A stretch of 64,000 bases of DNA, taken from contig NZ_LN831776.1 of NCBI RefSeq assembly GCF_000981585.1, positions 635,001 through 699,000 of the forward strand, given 5' to 3'. The notes beneath the pieces were generated by a model. That model ran no database searches and had not been told where the DNA came from. It saw nothing but the letters and a program-made list of their open reading frames with translations. The stretch is from Paenibacillus riograndensis SBR5 (GTDB lineage Bacteria > Bacillota > Bacilli > Paenibacillales > Paenibacillaceae). Positions within the stretch are counted from its first letter, which is position 1. Each line of letters starts with the position of its first letter. A program made the translations under genes and the position numbers. Of this stretch, positions 42,369 through 51,669 are shown in pieces.

Positions 42369-44139
42369 TTCGCTCCTCCTTGTCATAAGGCAAAGAATTC
42401 AACAGCGGAATATCCAGTACAGCCACCGTGCCTTGGGGGAGCGGCAGCAGAAGCAGCTCGCCTCTCCCCTTATAGAGCAGCATGATCCGTTCCCTCAGAT
42501 TGCTGAGGCCGATGCCCTTGCGCCGTTTCCCCGAAGCGGAGCCGCTGCGCTCCAGCCCCTGGCCGTTGTCACCGATCTCGACCCGCAGCCTGCCGCCGGC
42601 GCCGGCAATCAGAATGGTTATTTTTCCGCCTGCCTTCATATGCACAAGTCCGTGATAAATTGCATTCTCAACGAGCGGCTGCAGGCTGAACTTTGGAATC
42701 AGGGCGTACTCCAGGCCGTCGCCGATCATGTATTCCACGTTGAAGGAGTGGTCATAGCGGAAGGACTGGATGTAGACATACGCCCGGATCAGTTCAATTT
42801 CTTCCTTTAGAAAAACGAGGTCCGCATCGCTGTTGAGGCCTGATTCCAGCAGTTTGCCCAGATTCTGACAGATTTCCGATGTCCCCATATCACCGTGGTT
42901 GCGCGCGTTCCATTTGATCGTATTCAGCGTGTTGAGCAGAAAATGCGGATTCATTTGCGACATCAGCATTTGAAAGCGGATGGCTTCCTTCTGCCTTTCC
43001 TCCATTTGCAGCCGTTCGATCAGCTTGCGGATATCGCCGGTCATCAGATTAAAAGCACGGGCCAGCCGCAGCAGCTCGCCTTTATATTTTCGTTCGGGGA
43101 TGCTCACATTCAGGTTTTTATCGACAAGCTCACTCATTTTTTTCTGCAAATTATGCAAGGGCCTGACCGTAGAAGAAACAATTGCATACATGATTCCGGC
43201 AAAAATAATACAGGTGACCAGAAACGACAGCATAACCTCCCGCTTCATCGCCAGAATGTTCCCGGAGAGCGCTTCCAAGGGGAAGCGGCTCACGAGGTAC
43301 CAATCCATATTCGGCAGATAAGTGCCGTTAAAGATGAACAGGTCTTTGTCATCGGTAAAATAACGGGCCGGGTTGCTTTTGAAGGTGGCCAGCATCCCGC
43401 CCAGCGCCTGAGCAGAGCGGTCATTGCGGCCCATCAGAATCGGCTGCCCGCCGCCGTCCAGCAAATAATAGGTCTGCTTCACCTGGAAGCCGCCCGTTAT
43501 CGAGTTAAGCCAGGTCTTCATATCCAGACTGATGCGCAGATAGGCGAAGGTATGGCCGTCCGTTCCCTGCAGCTTTGAGAATAAAGAGAATAACTGCGAG
43601 CCCGGCAGGGCGTTCGCCAGCAGATAATCAGGCTCATGAACAGTCCAATAATAGGCTTCAGCCCCTTGTCTGAGCTTCACGAACTCCGGCTGCTGCAGCA
43701 ATTCCGCTCCGCTGACCGCCGGGACAGCCATTCCTTCCTCCAGCGTGTTGTAGACCTCTCCCTTATCATCCACCAGCGTGAGATGAACGGGGACAATGGC
43801 ATTCATCAGCCGTTGCTTCACCAGCAGCAGCTCATTTTTGATGAACATATTTTTTTCCGGCATATTCTCTCCGGTGCGGCCAAGCTGTTCGCGCAGGTCC
43901 GGGTCGCGTTCGAGCTGCAGCATCGCGCCCAATACACCGAATTTCAGGCTTTCAATATTATTTTTGAGAAAATTGAGCTGTGCCGCATTTTGCTGTGATA
44001 TATTGTCCTTCATCATCGTTTCCAGCTGCGTGATATTGCGGATTTGCAGGAATGCGGAAGGAATCAGCACGAACAGCAGAATGGATAGGACTAACCGGTT
44101 TTTCATGCTGGACGGCCACAGCCATTTTAATTTGCCCAT
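42340..44139 (-). CDS. Sensor histidine kinase, YesM type (second locus)
   Basis: 599 residues: helix 1 (about 13-32), an extracytoplasmic sensor part to about 295, helix 2 (about 298-320), HAMP, then the phosphoacceptor His near residue 396 in MNPHFLLNTLNTIKWNARN and an ATPase domain (ENAIYHG, DNGQGL, GIGLSNLRERI). Paired with the overlapping regulator gene. It should sense the extracellular sugar handled by the adjacent importer. Confidence 0.9.
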   Translation of the reverse strand: MGKLKWLWPSSMKNRLVLSILLFVLIPSAFLQIRNITQLETMMKDNISQQNAAQLNFLKNNIESLKFGVLGAMLQLERDPDLREQLGRTGENMPEKNMFIKNELLLVKQRLMNAIVPVHLTLVDDKGEVYNTLEEGMAVPAVSGAELLQQPEFVKLRQGAEAYYWTVHEPDYLLANALPGSQLFSLFSKLQGTDGHTFAYLRISLDMKTWLNSITGGFQVKQTYYLLDGGGQPILMGRNDRSAQALGGMLATFKSNPARYFTDDKDLFIFNGTYLPNMDWYLVSRFPLEALSGNILAMKREVMLSFLVTCIIFAGIMYAIVSSTVRPLHNLQKKMSELVDKNLNVSIPERKYKGELLRLARAFNLMTGDIRKLIERLQMEERQKEAIRFQMLMSQMNPHFLLNTLNTIKWNARNHGDMGTSEICQNLGKLLESGLNSDADLVFLKEEIELIRAYVYIQSFRYDHSFNVEYMIGDGLEYALIPKFSLQPLVENAIYHGLVHMKAGGKITILIAGAGGRLRVEIGDNGQGLERSGSASGKRRKGIGLSNLRERIMLLYKGRGELLLLPLPQGTVAVLDIPLLNSLPYDKEERNVENTSGRG

Positions 44140-44278
44140 AGGCTCTCCTCCGGAGCTTGAATTGAAATCCCCTCTATTCTAGCAAAAATGGCCGCCGCCC
44201 GCCCATTAATATAGCGGTCGGCAGCAAGTTAGTGCTAATTCAGCGAACGTGCCCCTATTGGGATACAGCAGACAGGTG

Positions 44279-46579
44279 TCAGGAGCGATAACAGCGGATC
44301 TCTGCGATGCACGCACTGGGATCGCCGTTCGTGGCGTGTACTGTAACGCGGAGTTTATCTGTCTTAACCGCCTCGGACAACGGATGACGGCGGCGGGTCT
44401 GGTAGTTGCCCGTGACGGAGGCGACCGTTGTCCATCCGACGCCGGTCCAGGCATCGATGCTGTAATCCCTTGGACACTGGGGGTCGCGGTAGAACGGCGG
44501 ATACCGGTGATATTCGCGGAACAGCTGGCCGGGAAAAGCCAGCTCGACCGTCCCGATGCACTCCTCCGTTTCCCATTCCAGCTCCAGCCGCTGCGGCAAA
44601 GGCCCGGCCGGATCGGAACGCCACATGTTTGTATAATCATACGGCCGGGCAATACCGGTCAAGACATTGGACGGCTCATAGCAGGCTTGCGGCGGCTCTA
44701 TCCGGAAGCTTAGAGTTCCCCCGTCGCCGTACCGGCGCATTTTGGAAGGGCCCATCTCGTAGGCCGAGGTATGGCCGGGAATGACAGTGCCGCCTTTATG
44801 CCACTCCACCTGCGGATTTGCCGCCAGTTCCAGGCGGACATACCCTCCGCTCCGCAGCCCATCCGCTGCGGTAAGCCCGGCTTCCCAGGCTACCCACTGC
44901 ATCCGGCCGGGCGGAACGGCCAGCTGCTGCCGGGCCAGCGGCTGCTTCGCCCCGCATTCGTAGTCCCAGATGGAGTCCACCGGGACAAGACTGGCCTCAA
45001 TGGTCTGCTCCGTCCCGGATTCATTGCTTAGGCACACGGCCAGGGAACGGATTTCCTCCGTCCCGGCGGCAATCCACTGCCCGCGCCGGTGCGTAAGCGG
45101 CTCCTTGTCCGGGAGCCGGGTTCCGCCGAAGCCGCCGGTGTAGTCGCGGCTCTCCGGCCCTACGCCATGCACGCGGGCGGAGCTGCTGGCCTGTACCCGT
45201 GCTGAGCGGGCCACATCGCCGGGGTCCTCGTTGCGGCAGTTCGGCAGGAAGCAGCCCTCGCGGAGCAGAATCTGCTGGACTTCGCGGATATCCGCGAAGT
45301 CCAGGCTGCACGCCTCCCGGCCCTGCCGCAGCGCCACGGCGGCGGCTGTACCCGCCGCCTGACCCAGCAGCGCCGTCGTTGCCATGACGCGCACAGTGCC
45401 GAGGGCGGCATGGCTGACGCTGACATTGCGGCCGGCCAGCAGAAGATTGTCGATATCCTTCGACATGAGAATGCGCAGCGGAATCCCGTAGGGCCCGCAG
45501 TAGCTTTTGATCGCATATTCGCTGGTCTCCGCGTAACCTTCCGCAGATGACGGCTCCGCAGTCGGGGCCAGCAGGCCACCTGTGCTGTGCAGGTCGATGA
45601 ACCAGCCGCCGTAGGCGATTTCATCGGGGAATATAGTGCGGCCCGCCGGATCATGCTCTGTCATGAAATAACGGCCCAGCACCCGCCGGCTCTCACGTTT
45701 GCCCGGCACCTGGCCGATCCAGTCCAGCGCATAGTTCGCAGCTTTTTCTTTCAGGAGCGGGTCCCTGTTCTTAATCCAGTCCCAGATGCCCAGTGTATGG
45801 CGGGTCAGTTCATGCCGGATGTGCTCATTGTCATAGATGGTATTCCAAGGGATGCCGATTTCGATCCACCAGTACCCGGCGGCAAGATCGTAGAAATGCC
45901 GTCCCTGATCATAGAAAAAAGCGGGGTCCTCATGTCTGACCGCCCAATCCGGTGCCGCAAACGGGACCGGCCGCCCCATATCCTTCGCCTTAAAATGTAT
46001 TGAGCTGCCCATCGTGTCGCCGCTGGCCGCAAGCGGGGCATGAGGTTCGCTGAATTCCTCCCGGCCCTCCGAACCCCAGCGCCATTCGCAGCCGGCCAGA
46101 TCGGCAACCACACCATCGCCGGTACAGTCAATGAACACCCGGCCTTCTATGGCGATTTGTGTCTCTGCCCCCGCCACCCGCACGGTCACAGAGGAGATGT
46201 GCCGCTCCGCGTTTTTGTGCACTTCGGTGACCGTGGAGTTTAAATGAAGCGTAAGGTTCGGCGTTGACACTGCCAAATTGTATAGCACCATGTCCCATAC
46301 GCTGTTCGTCCAGCCATTTTCGAGAATGGGTTCATGATTAAGCGCCCGTTCTTCGATCAGCAGCTCGGAAATAATGCCCGTCTCCCGGGCATAGGCATGA
46401 AATTGAGCCGCCCCGTGCGGAGTGACCCGGATTTCCGACGAGCTGTTGCCGCCCAGCACCGGCCTATCCTGGATGATACAGACACCGGCTCCCTGCCGGG
46501 CTGCCGCCACGGCTGCGCAGACACCCGCCAATCCTCCACCGCATACCACCACATCATAAACTTCCTGCCGCATCTTCAT
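44279..46579 (-). CDS. FAD-dependent oxidoreductase with C-terminal carbohydrate-binding-like domain
   Basis: 766 residues. The N terminus has the dinucleotide fold VVVCGGGLAGVCAAVAAARQG and DRPVLGGNSSSEIR; RVFIDCTGDGVVADLAGC is the second FAD contact, as in PF12831. From about residue 480 the protein has beta-rich parts, and the last 140 residues resemble an F5/8 type C galactose-binding fold. The ATG at 46579 has AAAGGGCGG ahead; ATGs at 46600 and 46597 are alternatives without good sites. First gene of the minus-strand locus; oxidation or activation of a sugar or polysaccharide-derived substrate is inferred from its neighbours. Confidence 0.8.
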   Translation of the reverse strand: MKMRQEVYDVVVCGGGLAGVCAAVAAARQGAGVCIIQDRPVLGGNSSSEIRVTPHGAAQFHAYARETGIISELLIEERALNHEPILENGWTNSVWDMVLYNLAVSTPNLTLHLNSTVTEVHKNAERHISSVTVRVAGAETQIAIEGRVFIDCTGDGVVADLAGCEWRWGSEGREEFSEPHAPLAASGDTMGSSIHFKAKDMGRPVPFAAPDWAVRHEDPAFFYDQGRHFYDLAAGYWWIEIGIPWNTIYDNEHIRHELTRHTLGIWDWIKNRDPLLKEKAANYALDWIGQVPGKRESRRVLGRYFMTEHDPAGRTIFPDEIAYGGWFIDLHSTGGLLAPTAEPSSAEGYAETSEYAIKSYCGPYGIPLRILMSKDIDNLLLAGRNVSVSHAALGTVRVMATTALLGQAAGTAAAVALRQGREACSLDFADIREVQQILLREGCFLPNCRNEDPGDVARSARVQASSSARVHGVGPESRDYTGGFGGTRLPDKEPLTHRRGQWIAAGTEEIRSLAVCLSNESGTEQTIEASLVPVDSIWDYECGAKQPLARQQLAVPPGRMQWVAWEAGLTAADGLRSGGYVRLELAANPQVEWHKGGTVIPGHTSAYEMGPSKMRRYGDGGTLSFRIEPPQACYEPSNVLTGIARPYDYTNMWRSDPAGPLPQRLELEWETEECIGTVELAFPGQLFREYHRYPPFYRDPQCPRDYSIDAWTGVGWTTVASVTGNYQTRRRHPLSEAVKTDKLRVTVHATNGDPSACIAEIRCYRS

Positions 46580-46779
46580 GATTATCCGCCCTTTCATCAT
46601 ATTACCGTTAATTTTAAACGGATATGGAGGGGAGGAATATCAACAAATCTGGCTGATCTTATGTACAAAACTGGTCGATCGGGTTGGTTGCCGCAGGACA
46701 GTGTATAACGCTTATATCTATAAAAATCAGGATAAATCCGTTATAATAAATAGAAAAGTAAATTCAATAAATAGGAGAA

Positions 46780-47088
46780 ATGAGCAATTTGAGGAATAAA
46801 TACATATTTATCTTCACGTTTACCTGTTTCGCGGCTTTCCTCCTGTTATTTCTGCAGCCGGCGCTCGTCCATGCGGCGGATGCAGGAACAATGGTGGACA
46901 GCGGCACAAAAGAACGGCTAATGGAGCAGTATGGACTTGAGCCGCCCAAGCCTTCTTTTTCCATGGGCTGGACTGGAATGGATGGCGGGATGAGTACACC
47001 GCTTCAAGTCTTTTTAGCAATCTGCGGGCTGGCGGCCAGTCCTTATTTAGTTGTAATCTGGAATTTTATTCTACTCCGGTTCTCGTAA
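46780..47088 (+). CDS. Small membrane-anchored exported protein, unknown function
   Basis: 102 residues: a basic start, a hydrophobic segment with a plausible signal-peptidase site (LFLQPALVHAADA, about 24-36), a short outer part with a Pro-rich stretch (GLEPPKPSFSMG) and a second membrane segment at about 74-96. AGGAG lies very close to the ATG, and TATAAT is visible at 46741. Family not recognised. Confidence 0.6.
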   Translation: MSNLRNKYIFIFTFTCFAAFLLLFLQPALVHAADAGTMVDSGTKERLMEQYGLEPPKPSFSMGWTGMDGGMSTPLQVFLAICGLAASPYLVVIWNFILLRFS

Positions 47089-47257
47089 AAGTTGCACAGA
47101 ATCCCATTGCGTCATACAATACAGTAGTAGAAAGCACACACATTGCGCAGGCAGGGGCTTTGCTCCTTCTACAGCATCCCGATAACTATAAGCGGTGCAG
47201 CTTTCCGGATGTTCGGCGGCTGCTTTTTTTGCTGTTCAGAGAGGAGAATAGGCGGAG

Positions 47258-47680
47258 ATGAAATGTCTGACCATCCGGCAGCCCTGGGCCACATTAATTG
47301 CGCTTGGGGAAAAACAGCTCGAGACCCGTTCCTGGCAAACGGCTTATCGCGGTGAACTGGCGATTCATGCCGGAATGGGGATCGACACCACTGCCTGCAG
47401 GCAGGAGCCTTTCAAGTCGGCCTTGGCGCGGCATGGCTTTACTGTGGACAATCTCCCCCGGGGAGCTATCATCGCTACAAGCCGTCTGGCCGGTTGCTAT
47501 GAGGTGACGCAAGCGGCTGCAGATGAGGGCTGGCCCGGCGGCAATGAGCTGGTTTTTGGCGATTATGCGCCAGGACGTTATGCCTGGAAGCTGGAGGATG
47601 TGACGGCGCTTGCCCGGCCCATACCGGCGAAAGGCAGGCTGAGCTTCTGGGAGTACCCTGTACTGGAGGGGGAGCAGTGA
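47258..47680 (+). CDS. ASCH domain protein
   Basis: 140 residues, starting MKCLTIRQPWATLIALGEKQLETRSW, the ASCH signature (IRQPWA...G.K..E.R.W), followed by YRGELAIHAG and ALARPIPAKGRLSFWEY. ASCH domains are PUA-like and bind RNA or modified nucleosides; the E. coli homologue YqfB hydrolyses N4-acetylcytidine. GGCGGAG lies ahead of the ATG. Monocistronic as far as can be seen. Specific role unknown. Confidence 0.85.
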   Translation: MKCLTIRQPWATLIALGEKQLETRSWQTAYRGELAIHAGMGIDTTACRQEPFKSALARHGFTVDNLPRGAIIATSRLAGCYEVTQAAADEGWPGGNELVFGDYAPGRYAWKLEDVTALARPIPAKGRLSFWEYPVLEGEQ

Positions 47681-47849
47681 CCTGCCGGGACTGCATAACC
47701 TTTTGGCGGAACAAAAAAATATTTAGCGGCCCAAGCCATGATTGGGTATGAACCGGCTGACTCGCGGGTAATCTTCTTATAGGATGTTTGGTGCTGCCAC
47801 TGTCCCGCGCGATCATCAGGATGTATAAGAAAGGGCGTATGCATAGGAA

Positions 47850-47990
47850 ATGGGAAGTCTCCTTATTGCGTGGCTTTGTATGCTGTGTTTGTATTTTTCG
47901 TTTGAGGATAAGGTAAGCCGGAAAATTATACTTCCCGTGGCCCTGGTCGTTTTTTTCGGCACACTGGGTTATTGGAAGCTTTTAATGTAA
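47850..47990 (+). CDS. Possible 46-residue membrane protein
   Basis: ATG at 47850 opens a 46-residue frame with two hydrophobic stretches (LLIAWLCMLCLYF and IILPVALVVFFGTLGYW) separated by a charged turn (SFEDKVSRK), a hairpin membrane topology. The ribosome site is doubtful (AAAGGG is about 14 bp away, AGGA too close). Family not recognised. Confidence 0.35.
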   Translation: MGSLLIAWLCMLCLYFSFEDKVSRKIILPVALVVFFGTLGYWKLLM

Positions 47991-48287
47991 TTTTTATGCA
48001 GCTATCAGCTTGTTTTCAGGTTAAGGATATATATTGAATGTACCAAACACTCCCCGGTGTTTATAAATAGCTTGCAGGGTCTTGCCAGCTCCCATGGTGA
48101 GGCCCGTTTTATTTTGTCTGGCTGATCCTTGCGCTGCATGGGGTGGATAAAATAACCACTGGTATTTATAAAAAAGGGTGATTTTATGTGATATTTTTCA
48201 CAATAAAATAATAAAAATTGTTTTATATTAAAATTGAAATATAAAAGATTGAAACGTAACAAAATAAAGCACCTCAAAAGGAGAATT

Positions 48288-48389
48288 ATGATGAGTCATG
48301 AAGGAAGTCTCCGCCGTGGGCTGGTATTCGGGTTGTTTTTGAGTATTCCGTTGTGGGTGTCCATGATTGGCTGGGTTCAGCTGCTGTAA
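48288..48389 (+). CDS. 33-residue single-pass membrane protein
   Basis: ATG at 48288 has a strong AAAGGAG 5 bp upstream. The product MMSHEGSLRRG then one hydrophobic helix to the end (LVFGLFLSIPLWVSMIGWVQ). AT-rich promoter-like DNA precedes it (48140-48280). A hairpin with T-run (CCGGTTGATTCCGG region, then TTTTTT at 48490) may end the transcript. Unknown function; too short for most gene finders. Confidence 0.55.
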   Translation: MMSHEGSLRRGLVFGLFLSIPLWVSMIGWVQLL

Positions 48390-48768
48390 ATCCCAATTCG
48401 CTATATCCGCAATGTCTGGTTACGGGAGCGTATATAGCATTACATAGAGAAGGATGAAGAACTGCTGCCGGTTGATTCCGGGGCGGTTTTTTGTTGTGCA
48501 GTCCTAATTTGCAGGGAAGTTCTTGCTCCTTAAGGAGTACATATAGCTAGGAATAAAGGTTCTGGATAAGATTTGAAATTATAGTTCGAATATACTAAAT
48601 TTTAATATTAAAAATTGCAATTAAATACAAGATCTGATACTTTGAAAAAGGCAAAAACCATTCTGTTGAGAGATTTCCTTCTGGACAGGAAGGCTGGAAA
48701 TCCTTATAGATAGCGGGTTTGTCCATGTTTCAGGCAACCGCGACTTGAAAAAATAGTTAAGGAATAGA

Positions 48769-48798
48769 TTGACAATCGGGCAGGGAAGAGGCTAAACT
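48769..48798 (+). promoter_or_regulatory. Promoter in front of the c-di-GMP riboswitch
   Basis: TTGACA (48769-48774), 18-bp spacer, TAAACT (48793-48798). Transcription would start near 48805, about 60 nt before the aptamer. Confidence 0.55.
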
Positions 48799-48865
48799 GA
48801 AATTAGTTCAAAAGTAACAAATGTCATAGACTACATAAGTTTTATTTAATCTATATTTCTCATGT

Positions 48866-48950
48866 ATAAACGCAAACCGTCTGAAAGGACGGGACGCAAA
48901 GTCAGGAATCTAATGCCCGACCAGGGCTATGATCGTCCGGCCGCCGTGAA
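48866..48950 (+). promoter_or_regulatory. c-di-GMP-I (GEMM) riboswitch
   Basis: GCAAACCGTCTGAAAGGACG followed by GGGACGCAAAGTC is the diagnostic first helix of the GEMM-I aptamer (GAAA tetraloop, then GGACGCAAAG). The second helix and tetraloop receptor part is GCCCGACCAGGGCTATGATC. A terminator follows at once, and the adhesin gene starts at 49032. Confidence 0.82.
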
Positions 48951-48977
48951 GCTGACCCTTCGTGGCGGTCTTTTTGT
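48938..48977 (+). terminator. Expression platform terminator of the c-di-GMP riboswitch
   Basis: GCCGCCGTGAAG pairs with CTTCGTGGCGGT, followed by CTTTTTG. Its left arm overlaps the 3' edge of the aptamer, so ligand binding can decide whether it forms. Sign of the switch (on or off by c-di-GMP) is not determined; related adhesin switches in the Bacillus cereus group turn expression on. Confidence 0.75.
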
Positions 48978-49031
48978 TGTTATAGTTTTTCCGCAAAATC
49001 ATAGAATAAGTTACTAGGAGGTGCAAGGCGA

Positions 49032-51191
49032 TTGAAAAAAAGATCACTGAAAGCAGCAGCTCTGATTCTGACAGGAGTATTAGCATTGAGCAGCACGGTT
49101 ACCTGGGGATGGAATGTTAAAGCTGCGGGAAATATGCCGTATATCCCTACCCCTGTCCTGGGTGTTGCCGGCAATTTTAATGCATTTATCTTTGGAGATT
49201 TCACGCAATCTTACGATCAGATTCATGGAAGGCTCGCGGCTGAAGGAAATATTACGTTGCAGGGGTACGGTGTTTCCAAGGATGCGCCCGGCGGGGATGT
49301 GCTGGTTGCCGGCAAAAATCTCACTCTAACAGACGGAACTATATATGGGGCAGCTGTATACGGAGGCACTATAAGCACCACACGGGCGGATCTCAAGGAG
49401 ACCCCCCGCCAAGGGACGCCGATTGATTTTGCGGCCGAGGAACAGTTTTTGGTCCGGCGTTCGGATGAATTGGCCGCATTGACGCAGACACAGCCTTTTG
49501 TAAAAGAATATGGAAAAATGACGATTAACGCTCCGGATGCCTATAATGTCATTCATCTGGCCGCTGCTGATTTGGCTGACGCCAACGGGCTGCAGTTCAA
49601 CATAGCAGGTGATGCCACCGTCATTATTAATGTGGGCGGAAGCGCTGTGAAAATTCCCAATTTTCAATTCTGGGGAGGCAAACCCCGCAAAGTCCTGTTC
49701 AATTTCTATGAAGCTGCTTCTGTGAATATCGGGAACACGACAATCGAGGGCACGATATTGGCTCCTCATGCCAGTGTCTTTTATGATCATGCAGAGCTTC
49801 ATGGCACACTGATTGCAAAAGCGTTCAGCGGTTATGTACAGATGCACCACTATCCGTATGAAGGCTCCGAACCGCCTGCAACGCCGACGCCGACGCCGAG
49901 TGCGACGGCGACACCGACGCCGAGCGCAACGGCGACACCAGCGCCGAGTGCAACGGCGACACCAGCGCCGAGCGCAACGGCGACACCGACGCCGAGCGCA
50001 ACGGCGACGCCAACGCCCAGTGCGACGGTGACGCCAACGCCGAGCGCAACGGCGACACCAACGCCGACGCCGAGTGCGACGCCGACGCCGAGTGGAACGG
50101 CGACACCAGCGCCGAGTGCAACGGCGACACCGATGCCGAGTGCAACGGCGACACCGACGCCGAGTGCGACGGTGACGCCAACGCCGAGCGCAACGGCGAC
50201 ACCAACGCCGACGCCGAGTGCGACGCCGACGCCGAGTGCGACGGCGACACCGACGCCGAGTGCGACGGCGACACCAGCGCCGAGCGCAACGGCGACACCA
50301 ACGCCGAGTGCAACGGCGACGCCGATGCCGAGTGCAACGGCGACACCGACGCCGAGCGCAACGGCGACACCAACGCCGAGCGCAACGGCGACACCGACGC
50401 CGAGCGCAACGCCGACGCCGAGTGCGACGGTGACGCCAACGCCGAGCGCAACGGCGACACCAACGCCGACGCCGAGTGCGACGCCGACGCCGAGTGCAAC
50501 GGCGACACCGATGCCGAGTGCGACGCCGACGCCGAGTGCAACGGCGACACCGACGCCGAGCGCAACGGCGACACCGATGCCGAGTGCAACGGCGACGCCA
50601 ACGCCGAGTGCAACGGCGACACCAACGCCGACGCCAACGTCAAGTACGACGCCGGTACCGACATCAAGTGTAACGCCGACACCAACGTCTAGCGCGTTAC
50701 CGAGCGCCACTGCATCAGCGACGCCGACGTCGAGTACAGCACCAACTCCTACAAGCGAAGTAACACCGGCGCCATCAACAGCAACACCAACGCCAGACAC
50801 TACAGTAATCTATGTTCCGGTAACGTTCCCGACGCCAACACCATCATCGGTAATCGGCACGATTGTGGATGATACCTTGATCAATGATGACCCATTACCC
50901 TTGGGGCCAGTGTCAACGGTCGCTCCAGTGCAGCCAACAGCGCCGATACAGCCAACAGCCTCAATAGAGCCAACGCCAGCCCCTGCACCGGCCCCAACGG
51001 TAACACCGGAGCCGGAGGAAATAGTTATAACAGATGACGAAATTCCTGCTGGCAGCGTGGATACCCCCGATAAACTGCCGCAGACCGGGGAAGCAAGTCC
51101 AGCGCCTTATTATATCGCAGGTCTGGGAATCGCTGGCTTGGGACTGCTGCTTAGCAGAACTGCAAGAAACAGCGGTAAACGCAAACGGTAA
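49032..51191 (+). CDS. LPXTG cell-wall adhesin with choice-of-anchor A domain and Thr-Pro-Ser stalk
   Basis: 719 residues. TTG start at 49032 with AGGAGGTG 9 bp upstream. Signal peptide (about 1-33), then a choice-of-anchor A / collagen-adhesion-type domain (about 36-275: [49 protein letters not shown]). Residues about 280-600 are a repetitive stalk of TPTPSATA units; then a more complex Pro-rich part and the sorting signal LPQTGEASP with hydrophobic helix and basic tail RNSGKRKR. The protein is exported and linked to peptidoglycan by a sortase (not in this window). The riboswitch in front couples it to c-di-GMP, as for adhesins in biofilm formation. Confidence 0.9.
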   Translation: MKKRSLKAAALILTGVLALSSTVTWGWNVKAAGNMPYIPTPVLGVAGNFNAFIFGDFTQSYDQIHGRLAAEGNITLQGYGVSKDAPGGDVLVAGKNLTLTDGTIYGAAVYGGTISTTRADLKETPRQGTPIDFAAEEQFLVRRSDELAALTQTQPFVKEYGKMTINAPDAYNVIHLAAADLADANGLQFNIAGDATVIINVGGSAVKIPNFQFWGGKPRKVLFNFYEAASVNIGNTTIEGTILAPHASVFYDHAELHGTLIAKAFSGYVQMHHYPYEGSEPPATPTPTPSATATPTPSATATPAPSATATPAPSATATPTPSATATPTPSATVTPTPSATATPTPTPSATPTPSGTATPAPSATATPMPSATATPTPSATVTPTPSATATPTPTPSATPTPSATATPTPSATATPAPSATATPTPSATATPMPSATATPTPSATATPTPSATATPTPSATPTPSATVTPTPSATATPTPTPSATPTPSATATPMPSATPTPSATATPTPSATATPMPSATATPTPSATATPTPTPTSSTTPVPTSSVTPTPTSSALPSATASATPTSSTAPTPTSEVTPAPSTATPTPDTTVIYVPVTFPTPTPSSVIGTIVDDTLINDDPLPLGPVSTVAPVQPTAPIQPTASIEPTPAPAPAPTVTPEPEEIVITDDEIPAGSVDTPDKLPQTGEASPAPYYIAGLGIAGLGLLLSRTARNSGKRKR
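49878..50700 (+). repeat. Coding tandem repeat of the adhesin stalk
   Basis: About 820 bp of 6-, 18- and 24-bp units related to GCAACGGCGACACCGACGCC (plus GAGT). A longer block with [20 protein letters not shown] in the product recurs near 50010, 50165 and 50425, indicating segmental duplication on top of unit slippage. Frame is kept throughout, also on the opposite strand, where an open frame of about 300 codons is an artefact. Confidence 0.9.
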
Positions 51192-51273
51192 AAGAAGTAT
51201 TTATAATGAAGGGGATTATAGCGGATTAGCGGATTAACCGAAGAGAGCGACTTTGTCCTTCAGCAGCATAACA

Positions 51274-51325
51274 AGCAAAAGGCAGGACTTCTTCAGCAAT
51301 GGAGAAGCCCTGCTTTTTGCTTTTG
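51274..51325 (+). terminator. Terminator of the adhesin gene
   Basis: AGCAAAAGGCAGG (51274-51286) pairs with CCTGCTTTTTGCT (51309-51321); an inner CTTCT/AGAAG extends the stem. T-run follows. Confidence 0.8.
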
Positions 51326-51421
51326 TTCACAACAGCTTATTAAAGCAAACTGTCAGCGAGTGAAACCCAATGGGCTTGCACTTCCTGAGCAGCCTCAACA
51401 CACTTCTGCAGAGACAAGACT

Positions 51422-51499
51422 AAACAAAGGTATTTCTGCCTTTGTTTTCGTCTACCCGGCCTGAACGAGGCCAAACAAAGGCATTTCTGCCTTTGTTTC
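51422..51499. repeat. Pair of palindromes, family E
   Basis: AACAAAGGTATTTCTGCCTT, then TGTT (51423 on) and AACAAAGGCATTTCTGCCTT, then TGTT (51474 on) form hairpins with 10-bp stems and a TTTC loop, exactly 51 bp apart. The pair sits between the adhesin and the hydrolase gene. Single-base variation (T against C in the stem) is compatible with pairing. Confidence 0.75.
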
Positions 51500-51669
51500 C
51501 GCAATTGAGAAGCCGGCCGCAGTCTCCGTCATTTGATGAATTTTGCCCGGTTCTTTGCGGCATTTCCAACCGTTCCCCCGGCCATGTTATACTATGCTGA
51601 AAATCGGGCGGCGTGCAGGGCTTGTCCTGGAGTGGATTCCATTATGCCGAAAGAAAGGTGATATTGTTC

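Noticed and set aside
49850..50800. Opposite-strand frame of about 300 codons giving a Val-Gly-Ala-Leu repeat
   Set aside because: It is the reverse reading of the in-frame Thr-Pro-Ser repeat of the adhesin; repeat units divisible by three keep it open. No ribosome site or flanking domain.
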